Shown here: piece by piece, positions 31,792 through 39,838 of the stretch
How the letters are laid out: each line of letters opens with the position of its first letter
Position numbering within the stretch: position 1 is the stretch's first letter
From: Clostridiales bacterium
GTDB taxonomy: Bacteria; Bacillota; Clostridia; Saccharofermentanales; Saccharofermentanaceae
DNA length: 56,234 bases
Assembly (NCBI GenBank): GCA_017427465.1
Contig: JAFRST010000013.1
Location: 1-56,234 of the forward strand
Reading direction: 5' to 3'
The notes under the pieces: generated by a model
What the model was told of the DNA's origin: nothing
What the model saw: the letters and a program-made list of their open reading frames with translations, nothing else
The model's database searches: none
Translations under genes and position numbers: made by a program

Positions 31792-33379
31792 GCTTTTGCT
31801 CGCAGACGATGAGGGCATCGTCATCGAATCGCTCAAGTTCATAATAGATAAAGAGTTTCCGGGAATGTGCGAAGTGCACGAGGCGAAGACCGGAAGGCGC
31901 GTTATAGAGCTTGCCGACGAGGTGCGCCCTGACATCTCATTGATGGATATCAGGATGCCCGGAATCAATGGTATCGATGCGATGAAGGAGATCAGAAGAA
32001 CGAATCCGAATATCGTTTTTGTCGTCATCTCCGCATACGATAAATTCGACTACGCGAAGCAGGCCTTAAATCTCGGTGTTATCGACTACGTTAACAAACC
32101 ATTTGACAAAGCGCAGATCGTCGCAGTGCTCAAGAAGGCGATGGCTGAAGTAGACCATAACCGCGAGCAGAGAAGCCGCGAACTCGAGATAAAGGAGAAG
32201 CTCGATTCCATCGTGCCTATCGTCGAGAACGGTCTTATCCAGGACCTCTTGTCGCACGAGCACTTCAAGGAGAATATCGAAGAATATAAAAAGCTCTTAG
32301 GTATCGAAGAAGAGTACGGACTTATGCTGGCCGTTGTAGGCGGTGACCGCGAGCCAGGCGGATATATGCGCGGCGCGGTCCCTGCGAGCGTTAAGACACA
32401 GAAGAATTACGAGACGGTCTTGCTCGTTATCAGCGACAACTTCAAGTGCATCACGGGCTCTGTAATGGGCAACAAGATCCCTGTTCTTATCCCCTGCGCG
32501 AAAAGCACGATCACGCCTGAAGAGTACCAAAAGATAGTTGATTCGGCAAAGAGAGCGCAGGAAGAACTGACCGAAGCTTTAGACCTTGATTTCAGGATCG
32601 GCATAGGTCCTGTTAAGCCGATGGAAGACATGGCCGATTCTTATGCCGAAGCGCTGTCCGTGCTCGCTACGACCAAACATACGGTAGCAGAGAGCATCGA
32701 CCTTCCTGAAGGCTGCGAATACGATACGGACTATCCGCAGAAGACGGAGAAAGAGCTTTTCGATGCCATCTCACAGGGCGACACCAGAAAGTCCGCAGAG
32801 CAGGCAAATCTCTTCTTCGACTGGATGGTAAAGAATTCAGGCGGAGAGATGAGCGACATCTGCCTGAAGGTTTTGGAGTTCGTTCTCTGGGCAGAGCGCC
32901 TTGCGTACGGCAACGGCGGCCACGTATATCACTTCCTCTCGAGAAGTGAATACCTGCCTGAGATCAATCACATGAAGAGCTACGATGAGCTCCGTCTGTG
33001 GTTCCTCTCACACATCGACCGCGCGGTCAACATGGTCAGCGCAGCTAATCTCGCGAAGACCGAAGACGTTGCGGAGAAGGCGAAGAAATATATCGACCAG
33101 CACTTCAGGGAAGACATTTCGCTGGATGATCTGTCCGGTATGTACGACATCAGCCCGTTCTACTTTAGCAAGGTCTTCAAGACGCAGACGGGCGTGACAT
33201 TCACCGATTACATCACTGGCGTGAGAGTCGCAAGGGCGAGAGAACTTCTCGAGGGCACGAACAAGTCCATGAAGGAGATCTGCTCGGAGGTCGGTTATTC
33301 TGATCCTAACTATTTCAGCCGTATCTTCAAGAAGAATACCGGCGTAACCCCTACCGAGTATAAGGAAGGTAAACGATGA
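31784..33379 (+). CDS. AraC-type response regulator (YesN type)
   Basis: The 531-residue protein has a receiver domain (about 1-125) with DD at 8-9, phospho-acceptor D55 in SLMDIRMPG, the switch Ser at SAYDKFDY and Lys in VNKPFD. A middle region (about 130-420) has no clear domain; the C-terminal 100 residues form two AraC helix-turn-helices (ISLDDLSGMYDISPFYFSKV; EICSEVGYSDPNYFSRIFKK). It should activate sugar-uptake genes when phosphorylated. Its gene overlaps that of the kinase and that of the following binding protein (ATGA), so all are co-translated. The direct repeats upstream of the 35807 gene are a possible target. Confidence 0.9.
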   Translation: MYKLLLADDEGIVIESLKFIIDKEFPGMCEVHEAKTGRRVIELADEVRPDISLMDIRMPGINGIDAMKEIRRTNPNIVFVVISAYDKFDYAKQALNLGVIDYVNKPFDKAQIVAVLKKAMAEVDHNREQRSRELEIKEKLDSIVPIVENGLIQDLLSHEHFKENIEEYKKLLGIEEEYGLMLAVVGGDREPGGYMRGAVPASVKTQKNYETVLLVISDNFKCITGSVMGNKIPVLIPCAKSTITPEEYQKIVDSAKRAQEELTEALDLDFRIGIGPVKPMEDMADSYAEALSVLATTKHTVAESIDLPEGCEYDTDYPQKTEKELFDAISQGDTRKSAEQANLFFDWMVKNSGGEMSDICLKVLEFVLWAERLAYGNGGHVYHFLSRSEYLPEINHMKSYDELRLWFLSHIDRAVNMVSAANLAKTEDVAEKAKKYIDQHFREDISLDDLSGMYDISPFYFSKVFKTQTGVTFTDYITGVRVARARELLEGTNKSMKEICSEVGYSDPNYFSRIFKKNTGVTPTEYKEGKR

Positions 33380-34404
33380 TGAGAAAGATCTTAGCGCTAC
33401 TGTTAACGCTGTCACTGATAATGTGCATGGGCTGCAACACGCCCGAAAAGAAGGAGACCACAGAGACCACTAAGGACGATTCGCTCCTGATCGGTCTGTC
33501 CTTTGACTCCTTCGTTATCGAGCGCTGGACAAGGGACCGAGATGTCTTCGTATCCACTGCAAATGAGCTCGGCGCAGAAGTCAACGTGCAGTCAGCCGGC
33601 GGTGATGTCCCTACACAGATATCCCAGATCAAGTATTTTATCGAGATCGGTGTAGACGTGATCGTCATCATCACGGCTGACGCGGTAGCACTCGCGGATG
33701 TCCTCAAAGAGGCTAAGAATAAAGGCATTCCCGTTGTCTGCTACGACAGGCTTGTTATGAACGCGGGCGCGGATCTTTATATTTCGTTCAACAATGAATC
33801 GGTAGGCAGGCAGATGGCCCAGGCAATCTGTGACAACGTCCCTGACGGCGGCACGATCGTCGAGATCATGGGACCTGATTCGGACTACAATGTCGCGCAG
33901 GTCATGAACGGATTTGACACGGTCTGCGAAGAGCACAGTATGAATATCTCGCTCAAGTGCAACTGCGATAACTGGAAGCCTGAGCTCGCGTACGACTTCG
34001 TTAATGAGAATTTCGAAGAGATCTCGAAGGCCGACGCGATCATGTGCGGCAACGATGCGCTCGCGGGTGAAGCGATCCACGCGCTTGCAGAGAGAGGTTA
34101 CGCGGGATCCATCTTCGTAACAGGTCAGGACGGCGATCTTGAAGCCTGCCAGAGAGTTGTCGAAGGCACACAGCTCGTCACTGTTTATAAGCCGGTCGAA
34201 AAGCTTGCGATCCTCGCTGCCGAATACGCAGTTAAGCTCGCGAAGCACGAGCCTTTAGGTGAGACTGATCTTTTCTTTGACGGCACACAGGACATCCCTT
34301 ACATCGCTATCGAACCTTCTGCGGTAACTGTCGCAAACATCGATGAAGTCATCATCAACAGCGGCTTCCACTTGAGAGAAGAAGTATATCTGAACGCCGG
34401 GTGA
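33376..34404 (+). CDS. sugar-binding lipoprotein, XylF/ChvE-like
   Basis: The 342-residue protein starts with a lipoprotein signal (LTLSLIMCMGC, Cys at about residue 22), a Thr/Glu-rich linker, and a Peripla_BP_4 domain with LIGLSFDSFVIERWTRDRD, GVDVIVIITADA, GIPVVCYDRLVMNA, CGNDALAGEAIHAL and VTGQDGDLEACQRVVEG. These are the positions where XylF and ChvE make contact with a monosaccharide. It may be a second sensor subunit or an extra transport receptor for the downstream permeases. It overlaps the regulator gene by four bases; the acyltransferase follows. Confidence 0.85.
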   Translation: MMRKILALLLTLSLIMCMGCNTPEKKETTETTKDDSLLIGLSFDSFVIERWTRDRDVFVSTANELGAEVNVQSAGGDVPTQISQIKYFIEIGVDVIVIITADAVALADVLKEAKNKGIPVVCYDRLVMNAGADLYISFNNESVGRQMAQAICDNVPDGGTIVEIMGPDSDYNVAQVMNGFDTVCEEHSMNISLKCNCDNWKPELAYDFVNENFEEISKADAIMCGNDALAGEAIHALAERGYAGSIFVTGQDGDLEACQRVVEGTQLVTVYKPVEKLAILAAEYAVKLAKHEPLGETDLFFDGTQDIPYIAIEPSAVTVANIDEVIINSGFHLREEVYLNAG

Positions 34405-34410
34405 TCTTTG

Positions 34411-35448
34411 ATGGGCAAGCGCAACTATAACTGGGATTTCTGGAAGTTTATAGCGGCGATAGGCGTTATCCTTGTACACGCTCCGTATAAAGGCAACCTC
34501 GGTGCGGTATTAAGCTCCGTGGGCGTTCTGGGCGTCAGCTTTTTCTATCTGATCAGCGGATACGCATGTTATGGTGAGCCTGAGAAGATGTGTCCCAAGA
34601 TAAGGAAAAGACTTCTTAGAAACGGCATAATAACCGTGCTCGCGACAGCGTGGGCATTAGCTTTCAGCTACTACGCGATGAAGATGGATAATCTGGATAT
34701 CATGTGGAAGATGACACTTAAAAAACCCGTTACTTGGGTCCGCATGATCCTTTTAGGTGACCTCGAATTTTTCTACGGTTCACACCTGTGGTTCATGTTC
34801 GCGCTTATATACTGCTATGTTATTTTCTATTTTCTCGTACGCTTCAGGCTCAGGAAAGTCATCTATGTCCTGACACCCATATTCCTTCTTGCAAGGATCG
34901 TTGTCGAGACATACGTTAATTCATATAGCGTAAGCTGGCATTGGAGTGCTAACGCGCTTATCGGAGGTCTTCCGATGATGCTGCTGGGTTATGTGATAGC
35001 AGATAAAAAAGAAAAGCTTGTGAAGATCCCTACATGGATTTTGATTCTTGGAATTGTTCTGTCCGCCGGCGCGGTCTTTGCCGCCATGTGCTTCAAAGTC
35101 GGCAAACTCAATGTATTCCAGCCTTTCAACATCTTATGCTCATCACTGGTCTTGATCCTCGGCGCGAAAAAACCTCACTGGTCAATCATCAAGCCGTTCT
35201 CTTATTTAGGCAGAAAAGATTCTTTATATATTTATTTATTCCATTTCTACATCATCATGGTCATGTACGAAGTAATGTACGGCATGCACTTGTCTTCAAA
35301 GGTGATAGAATGGCAGCTCCCGCTCGCGGTTATCGTCGTATCAATAGTTGTGGCGAGGATCTTCTCTATGATCGTGGATCTTGTGAAGCTTCCGTTTAAG
35401 CTGAAGAAGAAGGCGGCGCAGAGGGCTAAGGCGGCTGCTGATCTGTAA
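34411..35448 (+). CDS. acyltransferase family 3 membrane protein
   Basis: The 345-residue protein has about ten membrane segments and the acyltransferase-3 signature at the start (NYNWDFWKFIAAIGVILVHA, with the conserved His), then FFYLISGYACYG and SHLWFMFALIYCY. Such proteins O-acylate sugars of surface polysaccharides or peptidoglycan using a cytoplasmic acyl donor. TTG 34408 directly before the ATG is an alternative start. It follows the binding protein by 6 bases, which is odd for a sensing operon, and the operon seems to end here, with two hairpins downstream. Confidence 0.85.
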   Translation: MGKRNYNWDFWKFIAAIGVILVHAPYKGNLGAVLSSVGVLGVSFFYLISGYACYGEPEKMCPKIRKRLLRNGIITVLATAWALAFSYYAMKMDNLDIMWKMTLKKPVTWVRMILLGDLEFFYGSHLWFMFALIYCYVIFYFLVRFRLRKVIYVLTPIFLLARIVVETYVNSYSVSWHWSANALIGGLPMMLLGYVIADKKEKLVKIPTWILILGIVLSAGAVFAAMCFKVGKLNVFQPFNILCSSLVLILGAKKPHWSIIKPFSYLGRKDSLYIYLFHFYIIMVMYEVMYGMHLSSKVIEWQLPLAVIVVSIVVARIFSMIVDLVKLPFKLKKKAAQRAKAAADL

Positions 35449-35477
35449 TTATTCGCGAAGAAAAGGCTTAGCAGCTT

Positions 35478-35510
35478 CTGTATTTTTACTAAAAGGGCTA
35501 ATAAATACAG
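35478..35510 (+). terminator. hairpin 1 after the acyltransferase gene
   Basis: CTGTATTT (35478-35485) pairs with AAATACAG (35503-35510). The hairpin is followed by AAAACCC instead of a T-run, so termination on the plus strand is uncertain. A second copy lies at 35525. Confidence 0.45.
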
Positions 35511-35524
35511 AAAACCCGCATTCT

Positions 35525-35562
35525 CTGTATTTTTCGGCCTCTTTTTCGGGCAATAAATACAG
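35525..35562 (+). terminator. hairpin 2, a repeat of hairpin 1
   Basis: CTGTATTT (35525-35532) and AAATACAG (35555-35562) recur 47 and 52 bases after their counterparts, with different loops. This looks like a duplicated inverted repeat with GGGC-AATAAATACAG in both copies. It may be a tandem terminator or a regulatory leader for the gene at 35807. Confidence 0.45.
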
Positions 35563-35632
35563 ATCACCCGGACGGGAGAGCTCTCAAAGATCCCGCCCCC
35601 CTTTGTCAGATTTGTGGCATTTTTGTTGTATT

Positions 35633-35682
35633 TAGCACAAATTAGCATTTTTGTGAGGGGTAGCACAAAATAATGCTAAATT
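35633..35682 (+). promoter_or_regulatory. direct and inverted repeats upstream of the sugar-binding gene
   Basis: TAGCACAAA occurs at 35633-35641 and again at 35661-35669, 28 bases apart. Within it lies an inverted repeat, AATTAGC...GCTAAATT (35640-35682), with TTTGTG/CACAAA inside. AraC-type regulators bind direct repeats, so this is the best candidate site for the YesN-type regulator; it could equally be the stem of the leader RNA. The gap 35449-35806 holds this and the two hairpins above, and no gene. Confidence 0.45.
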
Positions 35683-35806
35683 GCCGCAGTTCCTTATGAG
35701 AAGTCGCCAAAAATATCAAGAATGTCGATATGCAATTCCTATATATCCAATGTTAAGTTGTATGTGGCAGTAAATGCCGATATTACTTTTTAGGAGGAAT
35801 TTCTCA

Positions 35807-36868
35807 ATGTTTGGCAAGAAAATTCTTGGAACAATTCTTTGCGCAGCAATCGCGTTCACAGCATTGACAGGATGCGCTGGCGGCGGAACAAAGAAGGTTG
35901 GTATCTCAATGCCTACTCAGGATCTCCAGAGATGGAATCAGGACGGCGCTTACATGGAAGAAAAGTTTAAGGCTGCCGGCTACGAAGTAGACCTTAAGTA
36001 TGCAGGCAACAAGGCTGACGTTCAGCTCTCTCAGGTTGAGGATATGATCAACACAGGCTGCAAGGTTATCATCATCGCAGCAGTTGAGGCTTCTTCACTC
36101 GGACAGGCTCTCGATAAGGCTGCTAAGAAGAAGATCCCTGTTATCGCTTATGACCGTCTCCTTATGAGCAACGAGAACGTAAGCTACTATGCAACATTTG
36201 ACAACTACAAGGTTGGTCAGATCCAGGGCGAGTTCGTAAGAGACGCACTCCAGCTCGATTCAACATCAGGCCCTTACAACATCGAGTTCACAGCTGGTGA
36301 CCCCGGTGACAACAATGCAGGCGTATTCTTCCAGGGCGCTATGGACGTTCTTAAGCCTTACCTTGATTCCGGCAAGCTCGTTTGCGTATCCGGTCAGACA
36401 GATTTCGATTCTGTTGCTACACCTAAGTGGGATTCCGCTACAGCACAGGCTAGAGCAGAATCTATCATTGGTAACTATTCTGACAAGAACATTGATGCTT
36501 GGCTTTGCTCCAACGACTCTACAGCTCAGGGCGTTGTAACAGCTCTCGACTCCAGCTACAACAGCGAAGGCAGAGGCGGACAGTGGCCGATCATCACAGG
36601 TCAGGACTGCGACATCGTTTCTATGCAGAACATGCTCGCCGGCAAGCAGACAATGTCAATCTTCAAGGATACACGTACACTCGCTGAGAGAACAGTTATC
36701 ATGGTTAACCAGATCCTCAACGGTGAGACAGTTGAGACAAACAGCGAATATGACAACAAGGCTAAGAAGGTTCCTTCTTACCTCTGCGATCCTGTATTTG
36801 CTGATATCAACAACTACAAGGAAATCCTTATCGATTCCGGATATTATTCCGAAGCAGATCTTGCTTAA
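35807..36868 (+). CDS. sugar ABC transporter substrate-binding lipoprotein (ChvE-like)
   Basis: The start is the ATG at 35807, with AGGAGG 9 bases before; an earlier in-frame ATG lacks a site. The 353-residue product has a lipobox (LTGC, Cys at about 22) and a Peripla_BP_4 domain: VGISMPTQDLQRWNQDG, GCKVIIIAAVE, IPVIAYDRLLMS, FTAGDPGDNNAGVFF, CSNDSTAQGVV, ITGQDCDIVSMQNML. This agrees with ChvE/multiple-monosaccharide receptors (arabinose, glucose, galactose, xylose). It should hand the sugar to the transporter encoded by the next three genes. Codon use looks highly biased, as in strongly expressed genes. A hairpin follows it inside the operon. Confidence 0.9.
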   Translation: MFGKKILGTILCAAIAFTALTGCAGGGTKKVGISMPTQDLQRWNQDGAYMEEKFKAAGYEVDLKYAGNKADVQLSQVEDMINTGCKVIIIAAVEASSLGQALDKAAKKKIPVIAYDRLLMSNENVSYYATFDNYKVGQIQGEFVRDALQLDSTSGPYNIEFTAGDPGDNNAGVFFQGAMDVLKPYLDSGKLVCVSGQTDFDSVATPKWDSATAQARAESIIGNYSDKNIDAWLCSNDSTAQGVVTALDSSYNSEGRGGQWPIITGQDCDIVSMQNMLAGKQTMSIFKDTRTLAERTVIMVNQILNGETVETNSEYDNKAKKVPSYLCDPVFADINNYKEILIDSGYYSEADLA

Positions 36869-36890
36869 TCAATAAGTATTCAGCCCTTTG

Positions 36891-36940
36891 CAGGCGGGGG
36901 AAACCCCGCCTGTATATTGGGGCTAACCCCTTCTTTTTTT
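36891..36940 (+). terminator. intra-operon double hairpin after the binding-protein gene
   Basis: CAGGCGGGG (36891-36899) pairs with CCCCGCCTG (36904-36912) in a GC-rich stem-loop; GGGG-CTAA-CCCC (36919-36930) then runs into TTCTTTTTTT. Partial termination or 3'-end protection here would make the binding protein more abundant than the transporter subunits. Confidence 0.7.
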
Positions 36941-36989
36941 CTACAGACATTACTACAAACAAACTCAAGACTTATGAAAGAGGCGACAC

Positions 36990-38579
36990 ATGGCAAAAGT
37001 TTTGCTTGAAATGAAAAGCATAACCAAAACTTTTCCGGGCGTTAAGGCACTCGACAACGTCAACCTTCAGGTTGAAGAGGGTGAGATCCACGCGCTGGTC
37101 GGCGAGAACGGTGCCGGAAAATCGACATTGATGAACGTTCTCAGCGGAATCTATCCGTTTGGCACCTATGAAGGCGACATAGTTTACGACGGCGAAGTAT
37201 GCAAATTTCATAACATTAAAGATTCCGAGAAAAAGGGAATCGTTATTATCCACCAGGAACTCGCATTGGTCCCTTATCTGACCATCGGCGAGAATATGTT
37301 CCTCGGTAATGAACAGGGAAGCAAATGGTGTATCGACTGGAACAAGACATACGCAGAAGCAGATAAATATCTTGCTATGGTAGGTCTTACAGATTCCTCG
37401 AAAACACTTATTAAAGATATAGGTACAGGTAAGCAGCAGCTCGTAGAGATCGCGAAGGCTTTGGCAAAGAACGCCAGACTTCTTATCCTTGACGAGCCTA
37501 CTTCATCACTCAACGAGACCGATTCAAGAGCACTTCTTGATCTCATGAAGAAGCTCCAGAGAGAAGAGGGTCTGACGATGATCATCATCTCCCACAAGCT
37601 CAACGAGGTCTCATATGTAGCAGATAAGATCACTGTCGTAAGAGATGGTTCCACGATCGAGACAATGGATTCAAAGAACCAGGAGATCTCTGAGGCAAGG
37701 ATCATCAAGGGCATGGTAGGTCGTGAGATCACCGACAGATTCCCGAAGCGTCATGACGTAAAGATCGGTGATGTCATGATGGAAGTCAATAACTGGACTG
37801 TCTATCACCCTGAGTTCTCTGAGCGTAAAGTCGTTGACGATGTATCGATCAACGTACGTGCAGGAGAAGTCGTAGGTATCTACGGACTCATGGGCGCAGG
37901 CCGTACAGAGCTTGCGATGAGTATTTTCGGAAGATCATACGGAATCGGAATCTCAGGCGAGTTAAAACTCCGCGGTGAGAAAATTACATTGAAGAGCCCC
38001 AAGAAGGCCATCAAAGCAGGTCTTGCATATGTTACTGAAGACCGTAAGGGCAACGGACTCGTTCTGTCCAACTCGATCCTGAGAAACACTACGCTTGCTA
38101 ACCTCGAAGGTGTCAGCAAGGGCGGACTCTTTATCGATCAGGATAAGGAGACTGAGGTCGCCCAGGAATATGTCGAAAAGCTCAAGACGAAGACACCTTC
38201 AGTCGAGCAGCTCGTAGGCAATCTCTCGGGCGGTAACCAGCAGAAGGTCCTCCTCGCAAAGTGGATGTTCGCTAATCCTGACGTCCTCATCCTCGACGAA
38301 CCTACAAGAGGTATCGACGTAGGCGCCAAGTATGAGATCTACTGCATCATCAACGATCTTGCTAAGGCCGGCAAGTCAGTAGTCATGATCTCTTCCGAGC
38401 TTCCTGAAGTCATCGGAATGAGTGACAGGATCTACATCATGAACCAGGCTAAGATCGTAGGCGAGATGAAGGCTTCCGAAGCAACTCAGGAAAACATCAT
38501 GGCTCGCATCGTTGGCGTAAAAGATGAATCTGCAAATGCTGAAGCTGTTGACGCTGATAGCGTAGAAAGTGAGGCATAA
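36990..38579 (+). CDS. sugar ABC transporter ATPase with two nucleotide-binding domains
   Basis: The 529-residue protein has the MglA/GguA layout. Domain 1 has Walker [10 protein letters not shown] (38-46), a Q-loop ([13 protein letters not shown]), signature IGTGKQQL and Walker [11 protein letters not shown]. Domain 2 has the degenerate Walker [11 protein letters not shown] and the signature LSGGNQQKV with [14 protein letters not shown]. In this family, domain 1 hydrolyses ATP; domain 2 is less active. It drives sugar import. An acidic tail ([10 protein letters not shown]) is unusual. AGAGGCGAC precedes the ATG; the first permease gene starts 2 bases beyond its stop. Confidence 0.95.
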   Translation: MAKVLLEMKSITKTFPGVKALDNVNLQVEEGEIHALVGENGAGKSTLMNVLSGIYPFGTYEGDIVYDGEVCKFHNIKDSEKKGIVIIHQELALVPYLTIGENMFLGNEQGSKWCIDWNKTYAEADKYLAMVGLTDSSKTLIKDIGTGKQQLVEIAKALAKNARLLILDEPTSSLNETDSRALLDLMKKLQREEGLTMIIISHKLNEVSYVADKITVVRDGSTIETMDSKNQEISEARIIKGMVGREITDRFPKRHDVKIGDVMMEVNNWTVYHPEFSERKVVDDVSINVRAGEVVGIYGLMGAGRTELAMSIFGRSYGIGISGELKLRGEKITLKSPKKAIKAGLAYVTEDRKGNGLVLSNSILRNTTLANLEGVSKGGLFIDQDKETEVAQEYVEKLKTKTPSVEQLVGNLSGGNQQKVLLAKWMFANPDVLILDEPTRGIDVGAKYEIYCIINDLAKAGKSVVMISSELPEVIGMSDRIYIMNQAKIVGEMKASEATQENIMARIVGVKDESANAEAVDADSVESEA

Positions 38580-38581
38580 CG

Positions 38582-39838
38582 ATGGGCGCAAGTAAAGTAA
38601 AGAATTTCTTAAGAAAATACATGATGCTTATCGCTACCGTATTGGTAGTTATTGCATTCTATTTCATTACAAATGGTCAGTCATTGAATCCGGACAGTAT
38701 CGACAGACTGATCTCTCAGAACGCATATGTTTTCGTACTCGGTACTGGTATGCTGCTCTGTATCTTAACCGGCGGTAACATCGATCTTTCAGTTGGTTCC
38801 GTAGTCTGTCTCGCAGGCAGCGTCGGTGCCATTATAATGGATAATAATCTCCCGTGGGCTCTTGCAGTCTTCGTAATGCTCTTTATGGGTCTTTTGGTAG
38901 GACTCTGGCACGGCTACTGGATCGCATACGTAAAGGTTCCGCCTTTTATCGCAACACTTGTCGGCATGCTCGCATTCAGAGGACTTGCAAACATCTTCCT
39001 GAAGGGTAAAGACGTTCCCGTCAGGAATAAGGAATTCATGAACGTGTTTGGCGGAAGTGATACCTGCTACGTTCCGGATTTCCTGAAGAATGTCGGACCT
39101 GAGTTAACGATCAGAGGTGTTACTCTCAATAAGACTTGTATCGTATTTGCGATCCTTCTTGCGCTCGGCATAGTAATCTACACTTTTATCAACCGCGCGA
39201 GACTCGTAAAGAACGGCTACAAGGTCGATAATCTTGCAGTTGTCATTGTAAAAACGGTCCTTATCGCTGCAGCAACTCTCTGGTTCGGATATAAGCTTGC
39301 ATGCTACAGAGGTATTCCTACGGCACTCATCTGGATCGCTCTTGTTCTTGGCATTTTCGCTTACATCACAACGAAAACGACATTGGGCCGCAACCTCTAT
39401 GCTGTCGGCGGCAACGAGAAAGCAACAAGACTTTCAGGTATCGACACCAGAAAGGTTATGTTCAGCGCATATACACTCATGGGCGTTCTCTCAGGCTTTG
39501 CCAGCATTCTGGTTATCGCAAGAGGCCAGAAATCAGGTCCTACGGTCGGTGTCGGATTTGAGATGGACGCTATCGCGGCATGCTTCATCGGCGGCGCTTC
39601 CGCATACGGCGGAACGGGTTCTATCGGCGGCGTTATCATCGGTGCTACACTGATGGGCGTCATCAACCAGGGCATGAACATGGCAAAAACACCTACTAAC
39701 TATCAGAAGGTCGTTAAGGGTGTTGTACTTATTCTTGCAGTACTCTTTGACGTACTCATGCAGTTGAAGAGAAAGAGCGCAAAGAAAAAGAAGGCCGTAA
39801 AAGTTATAACAACAGAGGAAGGAGGTGCTAAGTCATGA
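38582..39838 (+). CDS. sugar ABC transporter permease 1 (GguB/XylH-like)
   Basis: The 418-residue protein has about ten membrane segments and the conserved permease motifs GMLLCILTGGNIDLSVGSVVCL (about 56-77), and near the end GGNEKATRLSGIDTRKV and FIGGASAYGGTGSIGGVIIGA. These are typical of the BPD_transp_2 family (XylH/GguB/MglC). The Lys-rich tail (RKSAKKKKAVKV) is cytoplasmic. It should form the membrane pore, as a homo- or heterodimer with the next protein. GTGAGGC lies before the ATG. Its stop overlaps the next gene by 4 bases. Confidence 0.9.
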   Translation: MGASKVKNFLRKYMMLIATVLVVIAFYFITNGQSLNPDSIDRLISQNAYVFVLGTGMLLCILTGGNIDLSVGSVVCLAGSVGAIIMDNNLPWALAVFVMLFMGLLVGLWHGYWIAYVKVPPFIATLVGMLAFRGLANIFLKGKDVPVRNKEFMNVFGGSDTCYVPDFLKNVGPELTIRGVTLNKTCIVFAILLALGIVIYTFINRARLVKNGYKVDNLAVVIVKTVLIAAATLWFGYKLACYRGIPTALIWIALVLGIFAYITTKTTLGRNLYAVGGNEKATRLSGIDTRKVMFSAYTLMGVLSGFASILVIARGQKSGPTVGVGFEMDAIAACFIGGASAYGGTGSIGGVIIGATLMGVINQGMNMAKTPTNYQKVVKGVVLILAVLFDVLMQLKRKSAKKKKAVKVITTEEGGAKS

